Part shown: positions 31,059 through 42,559 of the stretch, piece by piece
Numbering within the stretch: position 1 is the stretch's first letter
Layout of the letters: every line of letters begins with the position of its first letter
Assembly (NCBI GenBank): GCA_020809705.1
Contig: CP085826.1
Span: forward strand, 3,782,001 to 3,846,000
Length of the DNA stretch: 64,000 nucleotides
Source of the DNA: Calonectria ilicicola
Taxonomy: Eukaryota > Ascomycota > Sordariomycetes > Hypocreales > Nectriaceae
Direction: 5' to 3'
Notes under the pieces: generated by a model
What the model was told of the DNA's origin: nothing
Seen by the model: only the letters and a program-made list of their open reading frames with translations
Databases searched by the model: none
Program-made: the position numbers and the translations under genes

Positions 31059-33957
31059 GACAATGGTGATTGAGAATGGAGGCTTCAGAGCAGGAAAAAT
31101 CAGAGGTGCAATAAGTCATAACTTTGAAACTATGTCCCAATGTCATGGATACGAGCTCTATGAAACGAGTACTGCGAAGTGGAGGATAACAGTGGCCCAA
31201 AATACTATACGAAGTCTACGGTGGATGGGGAAAACTCTAACGAAGACCAAGGGTGCAAGGAATTTGTTCGTTTCCTATAATGTCGATGAATCATCATCAT
31301 CGACAAACAGAGTAGATGACCGCCATCAAGCATGGTTGGTCCAGTTCAGTATATCACTTTAATTCACGATAATATCACAACGATTCTGTATTCGACCCTC
31401 TTGCCATCTAACTGTAGCAAAGAAATTATTTTAGGCCGTGGCCATATCATCTGCAGCTAACAATTAACACCTGGTCCCCATAACACACTTCAGACACTCT
31501 AAGTTAACCTTAATGAGTGCAACGTATTGCTCTTTACCGACGATATTAGTTCATCCAGTTTGACCAGAGGCGTTTTCGTTCTAGGGAAGATGAGCTGGGT
31601 CCCACATTAGAAAATAAGAATATTATAGTGAAGCTGCTGAAAGAAGTAAGTGCTGACGCAAAGTAGGTTACAATTCCTAGATTTACCTTATTTTAAAGTA
31701 ATGCATCCAAGGTTGACGCTAAGAAGAATCGTTCGAGTTACGGTGTAGTTTAATTCATGGCAGTAAGTGCGTGCCCAAAGCGCCACTTCCAAAAGCTCCC
31801 ACGTTATGAGTGATATTCACAACCTCCTCTAACTCTTTGAATTTTTTTCTCGAAAAATGGAATCAAGCCCGCGTCGTTGTAATAATACGTGCAGTAGCAG
31901 AATAAGGATGTGTGATGTTGTGATGGCCCTTCAGCTTGCCCTCGAGGGGGGAACAGGAGACAGAAGAGAAAAATACTGGAGGGGAAGCCAGAAGAGTCGA
32001 TGGTACACAGCCCCCGCCAGGCCTCCAGAGTGAAACTGGGTTCTACTCATTCCCGACATTGTTTTGCTCGTCAGCATTAATGCCCGCTAAAGAATTACCA
32101 TGTCCCAGATATCCTAGCATAGTAAAAACGAAGCTGCTCCAGTGGGTTCGCCCCAAGCTTCTTGCCTGGGATCAGGGTATGACAGGTTTGCAGGTTGATG
32201 TGCATTCCAACTCTTTTTTTTTTTTTTAGCATACTTTGGAGGAATCTGTCAATGTTTTCTCACGTAAGGTCTGATTGCCTTTCGCAAGCGAGACCAAAAC
32301 ACGTCAATACGAATCCACTCTTGGGAATCCGCTAGCCAAGAAATCACACACTCCGAGAACCCACGTAGCGATCATTACACCAATAGCACTGAGCTTTCAA
32401 CAATTGAGAAGCTGCCATTTACTCATTTCATGCAGGTGGCGTTTTTAAACATTCCCGACAATGTGGTCCCAAAAGCCTTGATTGTCAACGCACGCAAATA
32501 TCCCCCTCGGATGCAAGAAACGGTAACACGTCACCGCAAGTGTTTGGGTGGGCTCTCGCTTCCTGGGGGAGAGGGAAAAGCCGCAGACCAATAAATCCAA
32601 GTGGCAAGTACAGATGCGTGATCCGTTGAGGAAGGAAAGTAAATGGTCGCTATCTCTAAATGGGAATGGGTGGTTGAAAAATGTCCTAGTTTCGAGCTGA
32701 GCTGGACATAAACTAGTCCCCTGCGGGATCTAAAGGGGCCCACTGAACGCACAACGGCGGGGAAGGCTGAGCAAATGTCCCTGGTCAGGTTACAGAAACC
32801 TCCATCCAGGATCCCAGTCACCGGCGATCACGGGCCTATAGGGTTCGTAAGGGTGTCACCGATCCCCCAGGTAGCATCGTCGGCGGCTGATACAGGTCTA
32901 AAATACCTCCCAATGTCAGCAAGCTGCACGAGCAACCCCCAATCGCCCCAACAACGCTCACAGGTCCCTGGTACCTTAATCGCCGTCGAGTGTAATGTTT
33001 AGTGGTCCCCGGTAGCGGATTCTTTCCGCTGCCATCCTCTCTAGCACTAGGCCAGTTAGTTCGTACTGCTTCAACCACCAGCTGAATAGCAGTATCCTTC
33101 AGCCTCAGCCCTGCGGATCCACATCCCCATCTCGATAACCCTCTGTTTCCTCCGGCCGCTGCCTGTCTCTGCATACGACAAGGATGAGCGAGCAGCTGCT
33201 CGCATGGGGCTAGATCCGCAATGCCAATGTGTCACGGACAAGTCCGTCGGAGGCCTAGTCACCGAGATTCCTTCTAGAATGGCCTATCAAAGGGGAACGC
33301 AGCAGCTTTTCCCTCTTGTCCCACTTCACCCACGAGAATGCCGAGGAGCCGGAATGTGGCTTGAATGGGGGCCGGACGGCCAACACCCCATATATGATCG
33401 TGAAGCCACTCCGTCCTTCCCAGAGAACGGCCAAGGTTTCACCGGTCGATTCTGAGCATCTCTAGTCTAGAACCCTATCGGGGTCCAAGTCGCTATTTGT
33501 GGATTATCTTGATTGACTCGAGTCCCATTGTTCAGGTTTGTCTTCACGACGATCTTCTCTTCAATTCTCTCTCCCCCACCTGATTGTTTGGCCAACAGGC
33601 CTATTCGGTGCTGCGTGGCGCCGACCCGCAGCCGCTAAATAATCGCCCAGCGCCTCGCCCTCCCCGACGACCCGATTCATCCTACATACCATCCTCGCCT
33701 TTGGTATGTCATTTTGCTGCAGCACTAGAGCCAGCTCAGCCAAACAGGGTTCTTTTTTTTTCTATCCAGGCCACAACTCCTTCAAGCCTACTTTACATTC
33801 ATCTCATATCTTGCCCCTCCTATTTGCCCACTGCGCCTAACCAGACATGTTTCAAGCCATCACAGAAGTTATTGCTAATGCAGAAGCGATTCACATCCAG
33901 ATCGAAACGCCACCTCTCCGTTCTCCCCCGGGGTGGTCAGTGACGATCCCGTCAAAC
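31059..33957. other. intergenic region, no gene recognised
   Basis: Nearly 2.9 kb without a supported gene. The first 0.3 kb is an open frame continuing out of phase from the SOD gene. A T-run sits at 32213-32227. From about 33540 the plus strand becomes C/T-rich and is probably the leader of the sulfurase-like gene. An in-frame ATG at 33847 could extend that protein by 37 residues. Confidence 0.5.
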
Positions 33958-35731
33958 ATGGAATACAACTCTTCTGTAGAAAAGTTCCGAGATGACGAAT
34001 ACCCAAACCTATCGCAAGGTATGTAGTAGGCCCCATTTCCCTACTCGATCCCCGAGCTAACTCGGATTTGCAGGGGCATATCTCGATCATGGAGGTGCCA
34101 CTATCTACGCCAGATCTCTTATCAACAGCTTCTCCCATGCAATGATTAGCAATCTATGGGGGAACCCTCACTCTGAGAATCTACCCGCTAAACTATCCGG
34201 GGATATGGTAAATAGCGTACGAGCAAAGGCTCTAGAGTTCCTAGGGGCTGATCCTGAGCACTTCGATCTGGTCTTTGTAGCCAACGCAACCGCCGCTATC
34301 AAGCTCGTTGCCGATGCGTTCCGTGATCTCGGAGAGAAGACACCAACCAACAGCTTTTGGTATGGCTATCACAGGGAGGTCCACACTAGCATCATCGGAG
34401 TACGGGAATTCACTGCTGGAGACTATCACTGCTTCGAAGATGACCACCAAGTCGATCGTTGGCTAGAACACCCAGCCAACAGCAGGGTACGAAACTCCAA
34501 ATCTACTGGTCTAGGCTTATTCGCGTATCCTGGTCAGTCAAACCTTAGCGGACGTCGGTTGCCAAAAGGATGGCTAAGGAGGATACGAGAAAACCCCCAG
34601 CTCCGAAACACCTATACTCTATTTGATGCTGCGGCTCTCGCCATGACGAGCTCTTTGGGATCTCTATTCAATGATCCCGATGATGCACCTGACTTCACCT
34701 GTCTCTCGTTTTACAAGATATTTGGATTCCCCGATCTTGGTGCCCTGGTTGTTCGACGGTCGTCAGGTCATATTTTAAATCTACGCAAATACTTTGGAGG
34801 AGGTACAATTGCTCAACTATTCCCTCTCAACGGAGACAAACGCATTGCCAAGAAAATCCCTGGTCTCGGAGACCAGTACAATATGTGGAATATCCACGAT
34901 GGCCTCGAAGACGGAACTCTTCCGTTCCACAACATCTTGGCACTTGGGCTCGCTATCGATACACATCTCAGACTTTATAGTTCTATGGTAAAACCACCCA
35001 GCTTTGATATAATGCAGCAACTAACAAATTATCAGGATGTCATATCTCGCCATTGCAATTACCTCTCCCGCTCGCTATATAAAAGTCTTGTAGCCCTTAC
35101 ATATCCCAACGGAGCCCCGGTGGTTGAGGTTTACGTTGATGATCCTTCTATGTACGGGGATCCCACGAGACAAGGAGCGACATTTGCTTTCAATATAATG
35201 AAAGATGATGGTACATATGTTCCTTGGACGGATGTTGAGAAACTCGCCAACGATTCAGGAGTCTACATTAGAGCTGGAGGTATGTGATCATTCTTAGCCC
35301 CTGGGAGAGGTAAGAACCCAAATAGCTAATATTCTTTCAGGCGTCTGTTGTCCGGGAGGAGTTTCAAAAGCTTTGGAATATGAGGAGTGGGAGTGGAATC
35401 GTATGTTCTCTTCAGGACATGCCTGCGGAGCTGGTGATATGGCTATCATCAACAGGAGACCGACTGGGTAAGTTGAGCATTTGATGGCTGCCAGTAGGAA
35501 GAACGCTGACCAAAGATTTCCAGCATTGTTCGTGCGAGTCTCGGAGCCATGACAACCAAGGCCGATATTCAAGCTCTCATTTTATTTCTCCATAACGAGT
35601 TCATTGCAGCCGCTTCCGAAAACATTGGACGATCACTTCTAGAACCCGCCAAGGACACATTCCGACTCCCCCTTCGAGAAACGAATACCAGCCACAGCAT
35701 TGCAACTGTCGGTTACTTGAAGGAACCTTGA
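33958..35731 (+). CDS. MOCOS-like class V aminotransferase/sulfurase without MOSC domain
   Basis: Predicted 533-residue PLP enzyme resembling the N-terminal cysteine-desulfurase half of molybdenum cofactor sulfurase. Exons are 33958-34018, 34074-35279, 35341-35467 and 35524-35731, all with GT-AG ends and matching phase. Recognisable are YLDHGGATIYA (about 23-33), NLWGNPHSEN (about 44-53), FVANATAAIKLVA, the probable PLP pocket LFDAAALAMTS, and the PLP lysine in LSFYKIFGFPDLGALVVR (Lys235). The likely sulfur-carrying cysteine lies in RAGGVCCPGG (Cys425 or Cys426). The protein stops about where a MOSC domain would begin, so it may transfer sulfur to another acceptor rather than be a full MOCOS. 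The start at 33958 (AAACATGG) fits the family; an in-frame ATG at 33847 is an alternative. Confidence 0.85.
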
Positions 35732-36795
35732 AGAAACCACTGTTTCTCGATATATTATGATAATGATTAAATGATGTTCTTGGGTCTTTTTTTCCAGAGA
35801 GGGGAAGGGTGGAAGGGCAGAGGGGAAAAGGGAGGTAAAGCCACTGGCGATGGGGATCGGCGTTTGGAGTAATTGGGAAGGGCAAACGCCTATCTTAGGG
35901 TAAGGAGTTTCAAATCAATATAGATAAACATTCATCTCAAATGATCATGGAGGAAATCGACGAGAGAAAATGCGTAATGATGATTGAAACCATATCATGT
36001 TTAGTGTCACCAAATTGCATGCAATTGAATCAAAACTGCTAGTTTCGAAAGATATCAAGTTTCTCACTGTGAAAAGGAATTGGTTTGCTAATTATAATCT
36101 ATGTTCCTGCCTCTCACGTCCTGTTTATTTTCAATTGGTGTCATACTGCCAATGTTTAGACTATTGGCCTCAGGAGCAAGGCTAATTCGTTTACACCCAA
36201 CACGTGGTGAAAAGACGGACCAAACGCACCATTGATATTATTCACTAGGCAAAGCTTTTGTGCTCTACAATGGTCTATAAGCGACGCACAACGCCATCAC
36301 TGCAGTGTTTTTTTTCAACAATGTAGGTGCCACACGCACACCTCACACCACACACACACACAGCTCCCGCATCTCACTTCACGTGATCGTTATATTCAAG
36401 GCGGCAGAACCTGCAGAGCTCAAACAAGTACTGATTGGAGCAGTCCATCTGCGGAAGATTCCGTTCCTGTGGTTTATTTTCTTTTTTTTCCTTGCTTCTG
36501 GAACCGAAACCTTTGACATTTTCTTGATAATTGGATCCTCCCCGTCAGCACCCCCAGTAGCTCTTCTCGCATCTCCACTCTTTTCCTCCCTCCACACACT
36601 GATGAAAATCTGACCTTGCTCGTCGGGATAGTTACCCCACGTCCGCCAGCCCCTCCACCAAAAACCGTCCCTTCGCGCCCGCCGGCGGCGCCTATCCGCC
36701 GTTGAGCTTCAAAGCTGCTCAGAGCTCGGCCTGCGCGGTCTGCTGTCCACCCATCGCCGACTCCAATGCTTTGACCAGAGCAAAAAGCCCCAACA
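35732..36795. other. intergenic region with CA-rich stretch
   Basis: Non-coding spacer upstream of the gene at 36796. It includes a CA-rich microsatellite (36331-36362) and C/T-rich leader sequence from about 36500. Nothing else recognised. Confidence 0.5.
36331..36362. repeat. CA-rich microsatellite
   Basis: An imperfect CA/CCA run, with the longest pure CA stretch at about 36349-36362. Confidence 0.75.
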
Positions 36796-39115
36796 ATGGC
36801 AAAAAAGGGTTCCAAGCAGGCGCCCGACTTGGAAAACCAGGCGTCGCCCTCTACCTCGTCGGCGCCTGTTGAGCCCACCACCTCCGGTTCTCCCAACGCT
36901 TCCGTTCCAAATCTGCCACCTCCCCTCATAATAGGTCGAAACAAGTAGGTTCTCCTTCTGCATACCACCACCGCCACTCGCATCCATACATCAACAATCC
37001 TACCATTGCAAGCAAACTATATATATATCATTTATCCACATTTCTAACACCCTATCTAGGCATTGGCGATACATTTCCTCTTGGCATGGCACCTGGCTGC
37101 AAGTGCCCACAGAGGTCCTCGAAACCGTTGCAAATGTCAACTACAGCACCCTGCGGCCCCGGCCAATTGACCATGCCACCTTTTTCGATCTCGTCAAGAT
37201 CCGTCGCCTAGTCGATGAAGCGACTAACCTGGCTGTGAGGGCTGCTAGTGGCATCTCCTCGCCAACTCTGACCAATGTCAATGGCAGCCTTCCTGAGGAG
37301 TCCTCCATGTCATCCCTCGTCATAGGAGGGCAGGGACATGGTGTAAAACTAAGCCGAGAGCGAAAGTTCCGGATGAGAGAGCAGGCAAGCCAGAAGCTTG
37401 GCCGTGCCTATCGTCTGAACGAAATTGCAAGCAGCGTTGCTACCATGCAAGAGGCATCTCCCTTGGAATCAGTTGGCACATTTGTGTTACAACGCAACCC
37501 AGAGGACACTGATGCTCAGTATGTGCATTTCTTTCATGAAAAGATTACTGCACGTCAATTAATGGAGCCTGATACCCTTCTGCCTCTGGCAGATATCATG
37601 TCAGAGAGACCAACTGAGCCCGAGTTCCTGAGAACAAGGGCTCTGGCCAAGACTCTCATGGATGACCACGAGGGTGCGGTACACGATCTTACACTTGCTC
37701 TGTCAATGTACCGACGTCATCAGGAACCACGCAACGTTGTGGAACAGGAACATCAACGACAGGGATCAACCTGGAATATAAAAAGACCCCAGGACATGCT
37801 CTTGACTGAGAAGGAGCAGCCCAGCAGCTTAGAGAGCCAACTCTTATTCCTCCGCGCCACGTCCTATCTTGCATTGGCTTGTCAATATCTCAAGAGTGCC
37901 ATGCCCCCTTCCGATAACCAAAACGGACACACAGAGCCAAACAATGAGAATGAACCAGTCTCTTTGGAAACCAACGAGAACAACGCTTCAGACAAACCTA
38001 AAAATTCGCAGGGGCAGGCTGAGTCGCGCAAGTTGGTGAAAACTTATGCAAAGCGAGCGCTCCGAGATTACGTGGGGTTTTTGTCAGACATTGAGTACGC
38101 ACCAAAGCTTCCTGTTAGAGTTGTTGTAGACTTCAATGAGCGCGTCAATGTCGCTGCTCATGGTATCCGCAACCCTCGGTCCAACGATACAGGTCCACCA
38201 ATTGAACCGTATACCATATATTCAATGTCTGATCTCTTCACGGCAGTACCGCCTTCCGATATTCCACCTTTTCCTTCTGAGGAGGACGAGGATGCAACTG
38301 CTTCTGACAACAACAAAACGTGTGAGGCCACGACTTTTCATCCTCTTCTATCGGATGCACTGCACTCTGTGTTACTTTGCCATTGTCTGATTCAGACATC
38401 CCCTAAAGAACTTCTCCGCCATGCGTACATGGTCGCTCGATTGGTTCGACTCTCTGATGGGTATCCCATCTTCCCAGGGGGCAGATCTCCCGCTAGATCT
38501 GACTGGATCGACCTGGTCCGCCGCATGGACAACTGGATACAGTTGAGCTCTTCGTGGGATGCCCTGATTGCGCCCGCACCACTCCCTCTCCATGACAATT
38601 GCAATCATCAGCATCAGCATCAGCCAACCTTTGAGCGGGCTGCCTCAGCTGCAGCAGCCATGATAAATGGGGAAACACGCTCCGAGGCAGAGGCAGAGCT
38701 TATCAAACAGGCACGTGAAAGAGCCATTATGAAAGCCATAGCTGAGGCACGGGTCTTTAAGAATCTAAACCTTGATGCCTCCTCCAACGAAAATAAGAAT
38801 CACCAAGGGGGTATACGCATTATTACAAACGGTGAATCCGTCTCGTACCTGAATCCAGCCGTACTCCCCAGCCGGGCAATTCCAGGCCGGACAGGTCGTA
38901 CCGACACTTCTGCGAGCCTATCGAATCTTGTGCCCGCAGCTAGGAGCGGCTCAGGGGCTGAGTCACCACCTCCAGAGATCACCATGGAGTATCCCACCGC
39001 CTTCTATGGTGAGCGTGCCTCGGCTATTGCACGATGGCTGCGGGAAGCTCCCCTAGTAAAGGGCGCAACCAAGAAGAAGAAACGCACCAAGAAACCTGGA
39101 CATATTGAAGCATAG
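36796..39115 (+). CDS. conserved fungal protein with TPR-like helices, unknown function
   Basis: Predicted 734-residue soluble protein, conserved in appearance but without a known function that I can assign. Exons are 36796-36944 and 37060-39115 (GTAGGT donor, CTAG acceptor, join RNKHWRYISSW). The N-terminus is Ser/Pro-rich. The ordered part contains WHGTWLQVPTEVLE, a HATFFDLVKIRRLVDEAT segment, and helical repeats resembling TPR units (residues around 190-225, EPEFLRTRALAKTLMDDHEGAVHDLTLALSMYRR, noted here in two parts; and around 265-285, LLFLRATSYLALACQYL). A low-complexity acidic segment follows, then DWIDLVRRMDNWIQLSSSWDALIAPAPL-type helices. The C-terminus ends in a basic KKKKRTKKPG patch that could be a nuclear localisation signal. 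TPR assignment is by eye. Confidence 0.82.
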
Positions 39116-39571
39116 GGCAATGCAATAGGAAAATGTTGGAGTAGGACAAACTGTGGAACCTGAAAATTCTGGCTAATGGAGGTTTTCATTTTTGAAGGGG
39201 GCTGGGGGAAGAATGTTCCCATTTTTTTTTTCAAAGTCAAGTGCTTTTTGTGTGTTTACCAGATGTCTCCGGTTAGAGTCATCATCCAGCAAAAAAGGGT
39301 ATAGTTTTGGGGCCTCTGGATCAGGGTCAAATTTGAGGCACGTCAGCTTGATACAGTTGCTATTTTACAACAACTTCACTCAGGGTATATCAGGCACAGG
39401 ATACATGAAGTTTTCGATTCAGAGCCTAGGTCTATTATTGAGACGAATATCCAAAAAGGAAAAAAACTTCTAATTCTATATTTCGAGAGTTCCCAGAGTA
39501 AACTAACGCCATCCGATGCATTCCGTCTCTCCCAATCCGTTCGTCACTAAGATACATGGACATGAAAATAA
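39116..39571. other. convergent spacer
   Basis: Separates the 3' ends of the TPR-like gene (+) and the Zn2Cys6 factor gene (-). No gene or repeat seen. Confidence 0.5.
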
Positions 39572-42559
39572 CTATGAAAACCACCTCGCATTGGGCACCG
39601 TATTACCGTTCAAGAAAGCGTCCATGTCACCCATGCCTTCGGTTTCGAGCACATTCATCAGCTCTAGTTGCTGAGACTGGGTCAAACTGCCCTGTCGAGC
39701 AAAGTTCCATTCCGGCTGTGGACCACCCATGGCGTTTACACCAAGATTCTGCAGGCCGAGACCAGCACCTGACATGTCACCCCCATAATTGCCAGACACA
39801 ACAGCCATCCCATCGTTGAAGAAGCTATTGCTCATGTTTCCAAACGTGAATGGGGAGATCAAGGGAGGTGGCGGTGAAAACCAGTCCCCAATACCATCGG
39901 CGGTAGGGAGGGGCCGCTGGATAGGGCCACCGTGAGTTGTTGTTGGGATGGAGAAAGCCGGGCTGGAATGAGGCATAGGTTTCTGTGGGGGTGACATATT
40001 GGTATGCGCAGACATCGGTACCGGAGATGCGTGGGTCAAATTGGGAGTGGTGTGCTGCGTCATGGTCGTGGGCGGGGAGAGGACGGAACCAGGCGTCGTC
40101 ATAGTTCCAGCAAGCGCCGAGTCGGGTGGCGTTGGTAGCTGCTCAGACATATGGTCAGGTGGCGATGTCATATGGGCTTCAGGGGTAGCCGTCGCGGGCG
40201 GCGTTGGGTCATCAGGGGCTCCATCTCCAGGTTGAGTAAAGTCAGGAGGGAAGTATGAGAACCTGCGGCCAGTGGGCTCGTTGCTGGCGGGGTTGCAAAA
40301 GATCGAGTTGGATCGGAATGTGGGCTGCGGGGGCGGGAAGTTGGGATCAAAGGCATAATTGTTCATTTGCTCCGGGGGCGAATCAAAGACGTGGCTGAAC
40401 TGTGGCGGGTTCGCAAACGGCTGCGAATTGGGCTGAGCAAAAGCCTCGGGAGGTGAATTGGGGTCAGCAAAAGCCGGTGGTGTTGTAAAGAAGCTGTTTG
40501 GTTGCCGGGAGTCGTAGCTTTGCAAGCAGGCCTTGGAGAATATTTGATAGAGCTGGGATGCAGAAGCAGTCCCAGGCCATCGCTCTGCGCAACGGTCGAG
40601 GACGTCTAAGGACGCATTGACGAGTTTTTCCACTTCTTCTCTGGGGTGCTGTTGTCGAACTGAGGGATACGACACAGTCCAGAGCATCGTGTTGAGCGCC
40701 ATGTTGACAGTCAAAAGGAAAACCCACGTAATGTCCATTCCGTTTTCCATCTGCTTCGTTGACAAGTCAATAATGAAAGCAGAGCTCTCGTAACAGGCTT
40801 TAGCTGCTCGAGGAGATGGTTTCGGGACCTGTGGAGACGGCCTGTACATGAAAATTCGCATCTGATGGTATCGACCGGCAAACCTATGGATATTGTTAGT
40901 CTCAATGTTGCCTCCAATATCTCTCGGGATTGGGTCAGGGCTTACCAAGGCCTACACCACTGAGGGTTTTCGGGGGATGAATCCAACCAGTCTTGGTTCA
41001 TCTTCTCCACCCTCTGATACCATGGGTGCGAGTCGTCCTTAGGCTCAGGTCTCTTCTTTTCGTACAGAGTCCTGCGAATCTCTGCTTGGCACAGTCGCAT
41101 CTTATAGAAGTGGATAGCAACAAGCTTGCGCTCGCTTGGGGGGCCCGGTTTGATACCCTGTTCAGTAATATACTCATCGTCGACTGGCGAAAAAAATTCC
41201 ACATCCATGCGATCATCCCCTGTTGCAAAGCTATTGGGCCTACCCATGCTATGCGCTAAACCGTACTCCATGGCAGCTACAGTCCAGATTATGCGCCGTC
41301 GCAAATCAATTGTCTTTGCATCCAGATTATAGCCGGTGGAGATAGTTTTCTCGCTGGCTAGACCTTCCTGTTGACAGATCCTTGTCGCGAGGCCAACCAC
41401 GTAGTAAATTGGTGTTCGTGTTGGGGTGAGCAGGGAATATTGGCCAAGTAGGATGAGGCATTGCAAGGTCCTCAGGTCCTTGGGACGGAGGATGTCTTCA
41501 AAGTATTGCATGGCAGCCAAATAGTAACTGTCAGCCAATCCAGCATATTGGGTATCAAGCTTTTGCAAACTGATGGCGATCACCATGCGAACGAGAAAGG
41601 TCCTATGAGGATCCGTGTCGCCATTGTAAACCGCATCTATGTCGTCTTGGAGGTCTTTTTCATGCAAGAGGGGCCAGAAAACTTGGGCTATCATCTAGTT
41701 AGCAAGAGTAATAGGCAAAGAAAAAAAATCACCACGCTAGGTAGTGCATTGCAAGAATCCCTCACCTTTTTGGTTAAAGATTTCCACTAATTTATCACAA
41801 ATTGCTCTCGTTGGCAAGTTTTCGGCGGGATGTTGACTGATCATGGGATAGCTCTTTCTGCGATTCGCCGCTGGGCCGGTCATCTGGATCGATTGCATGC
41901 GAGCTTGACGTGCACGAACGCTGGGGATGAGATCGGATATACGTTTAGAATCAGTGTATCGCTTAGCCTCCTCCATCAGAATTCGTGTCATAGCAATGCC
42001 ACTGCTGGGTCCAAGATACCGTGGCGTCTCATCACCACCACCCAGACGAATCATTCCGCCAGGCCGAACAATGTCCTCGGTATTTCTAGGGAATTCATTC
42101 TCTTCGTCGGTATACTGGCTCAGTTCTGCCTCCAATTGCCTCACTTTGTCCTGTAGTTTGATAACATAGTAGCGGTTAATCTTGCGACCCTTGGCAGCGT
42201 CAAGATACTCGCAAACAGAGCCAGACCGTTCGCAGGGCAGGCAGCGTGGCAGAGTGGGATCGCATCGCGTTTTTCTCTGCACGAAAGGCGCATTAGCAAT
42301 GACGGCCCAGCTCGGGGCTTGCGACAAGATGCGCAGAGGTGTTTACCTGTCGGCAACGGCAACAAGCCGTTAAAGTGTGAGCGATACGGTGGCTGTTCTC
42401 ACCATCAGAGTTATCATCGTGAGAAGGATTTGATTTATGGAATGGCTGTTGCGGAGGTGGTGGCAATGGTTGCTGGTGGGCATGGCCCATGAAAGGGTGG
42501 TGGTTCATTCGAGGTCCAACAGGGCCCATGCCCTGCCGGAAGATGGCTGCGGCGTCCAT
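39572..42559 (-). CDS. Zn2Cys6 transcription factor, Gal4-like
   Basis: Predicted 925-residue nuclear regulator with an N-terminal zinc binuclear cluster and a fungal-specific transcription factor domain. Exons on the minus strand are 42559-42347, 42276-41766, 41687-40946 and 40883-39572; all junctions keep phase. Cysteines 66, 69, 76, 83, 86 and 93 fit C-x2-C-x6-C-x6-C-x2-C-x6-C, and the first intron falls inside the cluster after residue 71. A coiled-coil-like linker follows (YVIKLQDKVRQLEAELSQY), which suggests dimeric DNA binding. The middle homology region spans about residues 240-560 (RTPIYYVVGLATRICQQEGL, RRRIIWTVAAMEYGLAHSMGRP). The last 350 residues are rich in Pro, Ser, Thr, Asn and Phe, as in activation domains. 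Pathway targets are not recognisable. Confidence 0.9.
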
